From the NCBI RefSeq assembly GCF_000764305.2, contig NW_025946912.1, positions 1 through 64,000 of the forward strand: a stretch of 64,000 nt of DNA. The letters are read 5' to 3'. Under the pieces are notes generated by a model that was not told where the DNA came from, ran no database searches, and saw only the letters and a list, made by a program, of their open reading frames with translations. The stretch comes from Hyalella azteca. Its lineage: Eukaryota > Arthropoda > Malacostraca > Amphipoda > Hyalellidae. Positions 50,501 to 59,864 of this stretch are shown in pieces. The position numbers were made by a program, and so were the translations under genes. The first letter of the stretch is position 1, and each line of letters starts with the position of its first letter.

Positions 50501-53500
50501 AAATTAAATAAATTACTTCATAAACTGAATTAATTGTACGTCATAAATTAAATGTATCACACAAAAAATATATCCTATCTTTCTTATATTATACAGATGG
50601 ATTCATGAACTGATCTTAATTCATCTAAGGTTATATTTTACAAGAAACAAGCTTGAAATTGACCCCTTCATTTCTGGGTTTCCTAAATGGCAACGTAAAC
50701 TTCGACAAACTATCGTAAATGATAAATAATAATAATAATAAAAATAGCGGTTTCAGTATTTAGTAGGCCGTAGGCCGTAGGCCTGTCGCCATGGCAGAAT
50801 ATTCAAATTATTTTGCGGTCTCGAACTTGCAACTCACTGCTACAATTCTGCTGTGCTTAACCGCCCAGCCACCTCGCCGATTCTGATCAGAAACTGGCGC
50901 ACAGAGCTGGGATCGAACCCGCGCCTCTCTGCGCCAATCTTGGTACTCTGAACTTTAACCACTGGGCAATGATCCTCATAGAATAACCAATTTGAGGAAA
51001 GCTCTAGGTTTTCCTTAAAAAAACTAGAAATATGCATATTCTTACTCCCATAAATTAAAAAAAATTAGAATACATATTAAGAAATTCAAAGGTTAGTGAG
51101 GTCAGTACGAATAGGAATGCTCACTTGTGTTTTGTTTATACTAGAAATATTTGTCACGTCTTGAATGATTCTCAGTATCTACTTGACTAATTGAAAGGGT
51201 GATAGTTTAATGAAACGATCAGCTGAACACACAATCTGCATCAATGTTAAATAATATCAGCAAACGCCATTAGAATAATCATGACGATGATATCGTCCGA
51301 GGAATGAGGTCTGTGAAAGAGGTGTCGCCGCAGGTGCTGTGAACAGGTGTGGTACAGTCGGTCAGATGTGCTGTGTGGTACAGTCGGTCAGATGTGCTGT
51401 GTGGTACAGTCGGTCAGATGTGCTGTGTTGTACAGTCGGTCAGTACAGTCGGTCAGATGTGCTGTGTGGTACAGTCGGTCAGAGGTGCTGTGTGGTACAG
51501 TCGGTCATAGGTGCTGTGTGGTACAGTCGGACAGAGGTGCTGGGTGGTACAGTCGGTCAGATGTGCTGTGTGGTACAGTCGGTCATAGGTGCTGTGTGGT
51601 ACAGTCGGACAGAGGTGCTGTGTGGTACAGTCGGTCAGGTGTGCTGGGTGGTACAGACGGTCAGATGTGCTGGGTGGTACAGTCGGTCAGATGTGCTGGG
51701 TGGTACAGTCTGTGAGATATATTGCACACGAAGTTTTTTGTTAATTCAGTCGTCGTGCTCACACATTCTTATCAAGGGCCTAAGCAGCACACAAAGATAC
51801 ACAAAATGAAAAATATAGCGTATTTTAACAAGTCTTCGGCAACATTAACATTATTCACAAGTTCACAACTATTTTATTATTGTTATTATTATTCACGAAA
51901 AGTTTTCCTATCAGTCCAAACATCATGAATCGACTGAAGGAATTAAAAATAAATAAGCAGGATCGATCTCTCATCCATATTCGTACGTTTCTGATTAGCT
52001 TTTTTTGCAGGACTGAGTTTATGAAAAGGCTAATAATTAGTTAAAGATGCAAAAGAACGACACAGATTTTTCACTGGTCTGTTAATGCAGGTTTCATAGC
52101 AGATGTGAGATCAGAAAACGTGGACCGTCTTCGATTACACAGCTGCGCCACAGCACGAGTGTGAAGATGTGAGACTTTCTCGTGATATTCATATTTTTTC
52201 CGCTATGTTATATGACCTTTCCGTGTGTCACTTGTTTCTTATCAGTTATGTCATTGACGAAGATGTGTTATTTCAAGAGAATCAATTGAGTTTCTAGTGA
52301 GTGCTAGTTTTTGCAGCAGGTTATTCCTCTATAGCAAACTCAATCATGATCATAGCCAGTGTTATCTGTAAGAGTTTGTACGGTATTTTGATATAGCTTC
52401 GAAGGTTGGTGGGTTTTGGAGCTTCTTTCCTCAGTGTTGTTGAAGTTCCAACATGACACCTAATTAGATAAGTGTGTGTTTAATTAAGCTCAATTATTAT
52501 TCTTTGCGTGCAGGGCAGAGAGTGGCTGAGTCACATCAATATCCGTCGCTCCATCTATATAAATTTGCTTCAGATTTGTTTTCAGCTTTCAAAAGATAAA
52601 TACAAGTATGGACCCCCATAATCGGATCTTTCAACGTACAATCCAGGATTAAATTTCACTGACATCCACCATATACCGTTGTTGTTCATCAACGCGAGCA
52701 CGTGTAAACGAAGCCATTGGGTGAAATTTTCATATTATGCTTGAAAAATATAATAGACAGTAATTGGAATGAGAATACAGTTAACCACTTTCGGAGTCAT
52801 ATTCACAAATGGAAAATACCGGATAAGCAAAACGCGCTCTGAAAAATCAGTTTTGCAAGGAAAACCTGGTTCCTATGGTAAAAATTAACAACTGCGTAAA
52901 CAAACGGACATCACACTTATTGGAAAAATGAACCTATCAATAATAGGAAGGAATTGAGTATAACAACGATTGAGTAGCGATGAGGAGGAGAAGCCTCGCT
53001 ACTGGATAAACAACAAACTGGATAAACAAACTACTGGAGGATAAACAAAACATTTAGGAATGTAACAAACGCACCAACTATGGTGAGAATTAAACTTTTC
53101 ATACAGGAGAATGAAGTCCAAATAACAACGGGAAAAATAAATCTAAGTATTACGAGGAATAACAAATTTGACAATAATCACAGCAAAGCTAACAGCGATT
53201 GCTTGCATATTATATTTGACCTTGAGCGTGTCTCCTACACTTAATTATTGCTCGCTTTTACTTCACTTTTTGTTAACAACTTTCAGCATTTATGGACAGA
53301 TAGCATTAGCCTAAGAATGTTGAAGCTCTCCCACACTTGACTTCGCGACCGTTTTCTTTATTGCTCAGTTCATAACCCCTGCATTATCTAATTTAGAAGT
53401 GAGCTCAGGTGCTGGCATGTGTAAATAGAGTCCCAAGCTGTAGGCTTTAATGGTTCATCACGATTGCCAACAAGACTGATGATCTCGCACCGGTTGACAA

Positions 53501-55897
53501 TTCAAGCGGCCATCACCCACCTGGGGATGGTGAGGTTGCTGAGGCGGGTTGAAGATGGTGCATGTTGCTAGTACCCACCTGGGGATGGTGAGGTTGCTGA
53601 GGCGGGTTGAAGATGGTGCATGTTGCCATCACCCACCTGGGGATGGTGAGGTTGCTGAGGCGGGTTGACGATGATGCATGTTGCTACCACCCACCTGGGG
53701 ATGGTGAGGTTGCTGAGGCTGGTTGAAGATGGTGCATGTTGCCATCACCCACCTGGGGATGGTGAGGTTGCGCCACTGGAGGAGGTCCAAGTCCTCAGGT
53801 TTTCCAGGCACCAGGCACCAGTGGTCAGGGGAATCTACGAGCAAGATGGGCACAAGCGCCACCCAAGCTACCATGAAGTCCAGAGGCGCCAGAAACGCCC
53901 ACAGCAGCAACTGCTGGTAGCGCCCGCACGACCCAACGCTCTCCAGCACCTGCATCGTTACAATGTCGGGAAGAAGAGCTAGTCTTGAATTACCGTGAGC
54001 TATTTAATTATATTATCATGTTATCTAGTTGTCATGTCTACGAGTTGAGCGTTAGAATACGGAATAAAAGTCTTCAGTTAACGCGAGTTATGTCATCATG
54101 TTATCTATGTATAGTTATGCTGTCTACTGGGTGAAAGTTAGTACACGAATTTGACAACAATAATGAGTGACATTCATTTTTTTGCACTTTATCCATGCAT
54201 CGTTTGTCTTCTGAGAAATCAAGATTCTTTATACCTAATTAATTATTGCGAATTATCGCAGAGGGTTCCATGAGTTCGTCAGTCAAGTTAAATATGATCA
54301 TTACAAGTTCACAAGACACCAATATCAGTAGAGAAAGTGCTTTTGAAAAGTAAGAAAAAATCTGTATAACCTGACTAGACTTGAGAGGTCGTTTAAGGTG
54401 GACGTGCGAGTCAAAAATGTTTATTTAGTAACTCGCCAAATGGACTGAGATACTAAAAAATCTATCGCACATTTTAAAAAAAGATAAATACATAGACATT
54501 TGTTTATAAACATTCATTGGGATTCATGAAAATACACGTAATTAGCGAAATATGACTAAAAGCTCAAATTCTATACGAATAAGGATAATGTACGTATCAG
54601 TGTTTTTTTTAGATATTTTTAGTGTTAGGGAAAATATTTCTAGTGTTTTTCCCAAATATTAATCGCAATCTCCCTAAGTTGAGTACGAGGCGAAGTCGCC
54701 AGTCAATGTTGGCGGGACTTCCTCTAGTTTAGACGGCAACACGACGTCAGTTAAAGCGTAAGTGGGCAGTAAAGATGTGTCAATACAATTGTTGTAATCT
54801 CCACTTAATTTATCTTGAGTCGGCAAGATGTTATAAACAACTATGTAAAAGCCAATGAACGATACGCATTCGCGATGCAAACATTCAAGGGAATAAATTT
54901 CATTTACCGTAAGCTGAAAATGTAAGCATTTGGCAGAGAAAATTATAGAGATTACGTTGCCTTATCCAAGTTGAGAAGCGCTTTCGTCATTTACGCCTAA
55001 CGACGTTAAATTGCTCTCTATGGTGGAGTTGCCCTAGCTGGTTTCGGCGTCACTTCTACATTTTGTAGAATATGTTGTGGCTAAAGTTTGCAATCAGAAT
55101 AATAACTGAAATGTCGACTTCAAATTAAATATCAACGAACTTTAAAAAAGAAATTAATCCGCACAAACGAAGGAAATACAGAACTTCAATTTTTAAAATT
55201 ATTTGCATCAATATACTGATTCCTTTCCGACAAGTGGAGCAAAAAAAAAAAAAAAAAAAATCAGCGGATAAAACATAATTTTTAATTTCATTTATCATTA
55301 GAAATTAAATGGAAAAAAATTAACTAAAATTTCAAGTTTGAACACAAGAAATGCAGGATATTTAAATTTGGAAAGTGTGTATGAATTGATAATCATTAAA
55401 GATGACCATTTCGGTACCATTGCAGCCCTAAAAACTCGAACCCTACAATCATAGTTCTAACCAGTAGTTTCAGGATTATTAAATTAAAGTGCAGTAGCCG
55501 CTGAGTGGCGAATGCCGAATCGTGTGTCATTGGCGAATACCGACCGGTGTTAATGGCACGTTATCTTGAGCTGGCATCAGATATTTGCAACTAATAATAA
55601 TATACACGAGCATTCTTGAAATGATCATTACAGCACAACTGCACGAGCTCAGCGAGAAGTGAAATTCGCAGGACAACATGCAGGAAACGCAGCAACATAC
55701 GGAAGTGCACCTGCCGCCATTTGTATCCGCAATCCTTTGTTACTTAGTTCGTAGAAAATAACTCTAATCATAGGTGCAGGTATATCGAGTCTCGACTACC
55801 TGTGCCGCTGCTCTCAAACTTTGCATGAACTTACCGATTCAAACAACGTGTCTTCTTTCTCGTCTTCACTCTTCTTGGCAGGCGCTGTCGCTGTCAT
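41551..55897 (-). CDS. SLC22-family organic cation/carnitine-type transporter (MFS)
   Basis: Twelve coding exons on the minus strand: 55897-55835, 53949-53753, 49784-49690, 49172-49010, 47682-47528, 46394-46226, 45446-45319, 45071-44978, 44283-44075, 43414-43227, 42594-42434, 41671-41551. All phases agree and give about 580 aa, the usual SLC22 length. SLC22 proteins move organic cations, zwitterions or anions across the plasma membrane. Family hallmarks: TM1 followed by a large extracellular loop with N-glycosylation sequons (NLT, NIS, NIS) and conserved Cys; TRQDWVCDN; the MFS signature NPLSDLFGRR after TM2; [16 protein letters not shown]; twelve expected TMs; GELYPT before TM11; [19 protein letters not shown] near the C-terminus. 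The final exon adds GRKFWQLGG and a polar tail. The stop directly after SYK in exon 11 is avoided by the donor GTGAGT. Substrate cannot be told; arthropod relatives include Orct and the carcinine transporter. Confidence 0.92.
41868..41998 (-). repeat. Diverged tRNA-derived SINE fragment
   Basis: On the minus strand it shows an A-box-like TGGCGCTGTGGTTA, a B-box-like GGTTCGATCC and the segment following it, matching the two better SINE copies at 47845-48090 and 50725-50967. Confidence 0.6.
45950..46222. repeat. 19-bp minisatellite starting at the SLC22 exon 6 donor
   Basis: About fourteen units of GACGATATGAGTGCCTAGT (plus strand). The minus-strand donor GTGAGCTACTCATAT at 46225 looks like a diverged first unit (the unit reads GTCACTAGGCACTCATAT), so the array begins at the 5' splice site. 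A single N at 46024 marks an assembly uncertainty inside the array. Confidence 0.85.
47845..48090 (-). repeat. tRNA-headed SINE, copy 1 (SLC22 intron 4)
   Basis: Read on the minus strand, it begins with an A box (TGGCCCAGTGGTTAAAG) and a B box (GGTTCGATCCC), continues through a second tRNA-like stretch (GGTTAAGCACAGCAG, GTTCGAGACC) and ends with GGCGACAGGCCTACGGCC and an (ATT)n tail. This is the layout of a pol III SINE. It matches the copy at 50725-50967. Confidence 0.85.
50725..50967 (-). repeat. tRNA-headed SINE, copy 2 (SLC22 intron 2)
   Basis: Nearly the same sequence as copy 1, including the B box GGTTCGATCCC and the ATT-repeat tail. The outermost head (first bases of the A box) is missing and GGCCGTA in the tail is duplicated. 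Confidence 0.85.
51336..51718. repeat. 26-bp minisatellite in SLC22 intron 2
   Basis: About fourteen units of GTGCTGTGTGGTACAGTCGG plus TCAGAT. Open reading frames through it (51339-51809 and 51347-51715 on +) come only from the repeat. On the plus strand the left edge reads CGCCGCAG-GTGCTG, donor-like, but no exon is supported there. Confidence 0.9.
51720..53500. other. SLC22 intron 2, unremarkable part
   Basis: AT-rich intronic sequence between two minisatellites. No supported exon or known repeat. Confidence 0.5.
53505..53790. repeat. 58-bp minisatellite spanning the SLC22 exon 2 donor
   Basis: Four full tandem copies at 53521-53752 repeat the last bases of exon 2 (minus strand CAACCTCACCATCCCCAG) plus the donor GTGGGT and the following intron start. 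The real junction is at 53753/53752. Unit length is exactly 58 bp (starts at 53521, 53579, 53637, 53695, 53753). All copies keep CAG-GTGGGT. Confidence 0.93.
53950..55834. other. SLC22 intron 1
   Basis: AT-rich intron with a poly-A run at about 55241-55260. No supported exon. The ORF at 54674-54880 is not supported by any family feature. Confidence 0.55.
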
Positions 55898-55974
55898 GAT
55901 AACTTGGTGGAGATGTTGAACGTTGAGAAAAACTCACTTTTTGTCAACAAGGATACTAGACTTCACGGGTTCAG

Positions 55975-55982
55975 TTTTTATA
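55975..55982 (-). promoter_or_regulatory. TATA box of the SLC22 gene
   Basis: Minus strand TATAAAAA lies about 80 bases upstream of the ATG at 55897. A start site about 30 bases downstream would leave a 5' UTR of roughly 50 nt, so exon 1 appears to be the true first exon. Placement is by motif only. Confidence 0.55.
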
Positions 55983-55989
55983 TAAAAAC

Positions 55990-57093
55990 TATATACTATG
56001 CTAACTATATACGTTTCAAAATCTTTTCAACTACTGAGTAAAGCCTAAAGGGGTCGTTGATTAAATATTCAAAATCGTGAGAGATGCCATTACGGTGGAC
56101 TTTGCTTCTAGTAATTCAATCACAGTCGAGAATTAGCAAATTGTGCCTAAGAGAGAAGAAACACACACCTAACCCCTACTGTGTCAACCCAGCGACTGGT
56201 GGAGCCTGGACTGGAGGCAGCGACGGCGACCACCAAACTGCAGCTGCACGGTCTGCAACCTTGTACAAGTGCATGGGAGACCCGCGTGATGCAATAACAC
56301 TTCCCAGTATCGTCTTAAAAAGTTCGACTCTAATTTGACATTCATCTTAGCGCCCTTTTTCCTTGAATCGTTTGTCTTCTGAGAAATCAAGATTCGTATT
56401 ACCTAATTAGATATTCATATCACGTTATTAAAGCTTTGTCTAAAGTCATATAATCGTACTGAGTAATTTCGCTTGGCACAGAAGTAATATTTTCATTAAT
56501 TTGTGAATCTATAATTTGTATACTAGAGCGAAATTTTGTACTCAATAATATTCGATAACTGTACAAAGTTTATGCCAGTTTTAGAGCACCATCACCGATT
56601 AAAAAAAGGAAATTTGTACGAACGAAGATAACCGTCTTGATTCGCAGAGGACCAAAAACTTGAAAATAACAGCATTAATGCTGCAAAAAACTCATTTAAG
56701 TGGCAAAGTTACTAATGAGTGTTAATGAAATATATTTTTAATGTACAAGGAAATAAAAGCGAAAGTTTCCAGTCAGCTTGCATTATGAAGGAGTTGAAGT
56801 CAATATTAGCATTTTTTTTATTCAACTGAATTGCCTAATAATTTACAAAACGTAGTTCGCAGACAGCAAAAATTTCAAGAATTTTCTGGTATATGGGAAA
56901 TTTCTCGTCTTTTCCGAATCCTTGGGAATTTACCCAGCGCAAAAATTGGACGTTTCCGCTGGCGTCTGAATTTTGGCTTTAAAAACAAAACATTCGTACG
57001 CAGTTGCGCAGTTTTGTGATATTTTCCTGCAAAACCGATAAGAATGTCCCGGTGGTCAGTAAAAAAGTAGTGAGTTATCTCGCACCGCGTGAC
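55990..57093. other. Upstream region of the SLC22 gene, no gene recognised
   Basis: Intergenic sequence between the SLC22 promoter and the candidate plus-strand exon at 57094. ORFs here (56084-56338, 56831-57019) carry no recognisable motifs. Confidence 0.4.
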
Positions 57094-57408
57094 ATGACCG
57101 CTGCGCAATCGGAAACAGCCTCCCTCACAGGAGCTGTCGATCACATGCAGAGCGCAGCAGAGCTAGCGAAGGAGAATTGTGAAATATACGAGGATAATCC
57201 TGTATATTGTTGTCTCAAACAGTGAGTCGCAGAATGTTATTTTAGGGGTGACAGAGCTAGTAATGGAAAGACAAACTAATTAAAATAATTTTGTAATAAT
57301 TATTTCTATTTAGAAAAACTGCATGTCAGGTTGAGCTTGGCTGCCTTGTGAAAATCTCAATTGAAGATTCAATTTGTGTAAAATTTATAGTTCGTGTTAA
57401 AATAGGAG
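57094..57408 (+). CDS. Candidate two-exon fragment of an unrecognised small gene
   Basis: A possible first exon 57094-57221 starts with ATG in a fair context, encodes 42 residues with a helical Ala/Glu-rich stretch (SAAELAKENCEIYEDNP) and ends at a strong donor CA-GTGAGT. A possible second exon 57314-57408 follows an acceptor (TTTCTATTTAG), continues in phase and encodes TACQVELGCLVKISIEDS and ICVKFIVRVKIGG before the donor GGAG-GTCAGT. The VELG/beta-strand pattern faintly recalls alpha-type prefoldin-like proteins, but I cannot assign a family. The 3' continuation was not found. It could be chance. Confidence 0.3.
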
Positions 57409-57904
57409 GTCAGTTGAAAAAATTATTCACGTATATAACACTTATATTTCCACGTAAAACTTACACCTCATCATAAAATTTACACCTGGTTTCAATAATA
57501 TATTCCTTAAAATAACTTTGTATAAAAACAAAACCCTTAATAGTGCGAGGACTTAGAAGCACTGCATGACAATTTTAGGATTTATAGAAATATATTTGTG
57601 CTTCCAATATATGATCGAGTTATAATAAGGAGAAAGTGAGCAACAGGCAAGAACCATGAACTGGCGGAATGATATATCTTTTGTGCTTTCTCTTTTAAAA
57701 TAAACTTTAGAAGAGAACTGAGTACAAATCCTGTGGATTCACTTGATGCACTACGAAATGAAAGATCCCTCACTAAATTCTAAACACTAAGGCAATTTTG
57801 ACAACATTCACATTTCTGCCTTAATGAAGTACAAAAATCTTCTTACATTTAACGGAAATCTTACATCAAGGCAAGTGGTCCATGATGCAAGTGAAATCCG
57901 AACA

Positions 57905-58226
57905 ACACGAATGAGACCTCTCGTTCACGCATCTCTTACACGAATGAGACCTCTGCTTCACGCACCTCTTACACGAATGAGACCTCTGCTTCACGCACCT
58001 CTTACACGAATGAGACCTCTGCTTCACGCACCTCTTACACTGTCTCTTATACACATCTAGATGTGTATAAGAGACAGGNACGCACCTCTTATACGAATGA
58101 GACCTCTGTTTCACGCACCTCTTACACGAATGAGACCTCTGCTTCACGCACCTCGTACACGAATGAGACCTCCGGTTTACGCACCTCTTACACGAATGAA
58201 ACCTCTGCTTCATGCATCTTTCCCTC
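57905..58226. repeat. 33-bp minisatellite interrupted by an adapter
   Basis: About nine units of CACGAATGAGACCTCTGCTT plus CACGCACCTCTTA. The middle is broken at 58040-58079 by a sequencing-library adapter and an N, so the copy number is not reliable. On the minus strand each unit contains CGT-GTAAGAG, a donor-like site. Confidence 0.9.
58040..58079. other. Tn5/Nextera mate-pair junction adapter and N: assembly artefact
   Basis: The 19-base Tn5 mosaic-end sequence CTGTCTCTTATACACATCT is followed immediately by its own reverse complement (58059-58077), then G and an N at 58079. This is the circularisation adapter of Nextera mate-pair libraries and is not genomic. It marks a misjoin or gap closure inside the surrounding minisatellite. 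Confidence 0.98.
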
Positions 58227-58978
58227 CTGTAAATTGGACAACAATAAAAGTCTGTACTATTTTATTTAAAGTTACGAAGTTAAGTCAGGAGTCGAACAAA
58301 TAAGCTAACATTCAGAAATAATAGCTGGCGAATCCTGGGCTGATTTGTGTAGATGGTCCCTGAGATTTGATGGTCTCTTCTTTACGAGTTTATCATCTCC
58401 TAATCTCGATATTGCCTATTTGATCTTCATTTTATTTCGCCAACCCTTGTTTGATCATCTTACTCTGTTTTTTTTTTTAATTATTTTAACGCTTAAATTG
58501 CCATTGTTTGGTCGTTGTTTTGTCTCTTAATTGCCGATTAGTTTGTACTCGGGGATAAATCAATCGCCTTCCGAGTTCAATTAATAATCACGATGTAAGG
58601 TTAATGCAGATATGCACCCGATTAATCATTATCTATTAGTGGAAGGCTCTTATTTTTTTTAAATGCAGAGCTGTAAATAAACTTACTGAAGCACAATGTA
58701 GATAAAACATTTTTTTTTATATGTTTACTGAAAACAAGATAACAATTTACTTAGCTTTCAACGTTCAGTGATTATTCTCGATGATTCACTACTACATATT
58801 TACCCTCACGCGCTAATTTACTTCCAAATATTTGTTATAACTCAAAAGTCGCGAGATTTTACAAACAACGTTTTCACTCCTGTAAAAAAAACACCTTTTG
58901 AAAATTACACCGGAAATCACGTGGGAATTTCCTCAAAATTTACGTACAGCTAACAGGTCAGGGTTTCAGGCGCACCTG
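58227..58978. other. Intergenic between two minisatellites
   Basis: AT-rich, no supported gene. It contains poly-T/A runs near 58470 and 58710. Confidence 0.45.
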
Positions 58979-58979
58979 G

Positions 58980-59224
58980 TGTCATGGTAAGAAGTGAGTC
59001 ATGGTAAGAAGTGTGTCATGGTAAGAAGCGTGTCATGGTAAGAAGTGTGTCATGGTAAGAAGTGTGTCATGGTAAAAAGTGTGTCATGGTAAGAAGTGTG
59101 TCATGGTAAGAAGTATGTCATGGTAAGAAGTGTGTCATGGTAAGAAGTGTGTCATGGTAAGAAGTGTGTCATGGTAAGAAGTGAGTCATGGTAAGAAGTG
59201 TGTCATGGTAAGAAGTGAGTCATA
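58980..59224. repeat. 17-bp GTAAGA minisatellite downstream of MINDY4
   Basis: About fourteen units of GTCATGGTAAGAAGTGT. On the plus strand every unit contains ATG-GTAAGA, a near-consensus 5' splice site, and the left edge is preceded by TTTCAG-GCGCACCTGGTGTC. No exon can be confirmed. Confidence 0.9.
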
Positions 59225-59864
59225 AAAATCACGACGTCGCTTGAAAGCAACTAAACTAAATGGTACACGAACACTTGAAAAAATATTTGTAGCATCTAAG
59301 TAAAGATGGAGGCCGAGAGCTCACATTTTGTAGCCCAGCATTACGATCGTGTTTGGTTTAGTTTTCTCACAAGAACTTCAAGCTATACTTACGCCTACGT
59401 TATGCATTCAATCGCCGCTTGCAAGTTATGCGCTACGGACGCATATCAGGACCAAAATTTGTCATAACAATCAGAGGCCGTATCATCGACGCCGCTTATT
59501 CTATCAATTTTCTCGAATATATTACATACAATAAGATGCCATTGAGAGATATTAAAGTGTAAGGAACAAAAGTTGCAAACAAAAATTACGTTAAAAATAT
59601 ACATTGCATAATTTATGATTTATTTCAAATTTCCAATGTGTTGATTGTCACATAACGAAAAAAACTTCGAAAAATATTCTGCCACCAACAAACTCTCCGA
59701 AAAAGGTTGTCATGTATATTGTTCATAAACATCTAAACATTAATCGCTCTAAAATACGACTCTAATAATACTATTGAACTCAAATCAACGCAAATCTGTG
59801 GAGTTTCACGGCGATTTCGCTCAGAATTCCCTACTGAAAAAAGATATAATTTGTAAATGATATT
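59225..59864. other. 3' flank of MINDY4
   Basis: About 640 bases after the MINDY4 stop on the minus strand; probably 3' UTR and flank. No coding feature was seen. Confidence 0.4.

Noticed and set aside
51339..51809. 156-aa ORF of Cys/Val/Gln repeats
   Set aside because: Generated entirely by the 26-bp minisatellite; not coding.
57866..58213. 115-aa ORF with Cys-rich 11-aa repeats
   Set aside because: Comes from the 33-bp minisatellite and crosses the adapter and an N; not a real protein.
51336..59224. CRISPR-like arrays
   Set aside because: Repeats are contiguous minisatellites without unique spacers, and the window is clearly eukaryotic.
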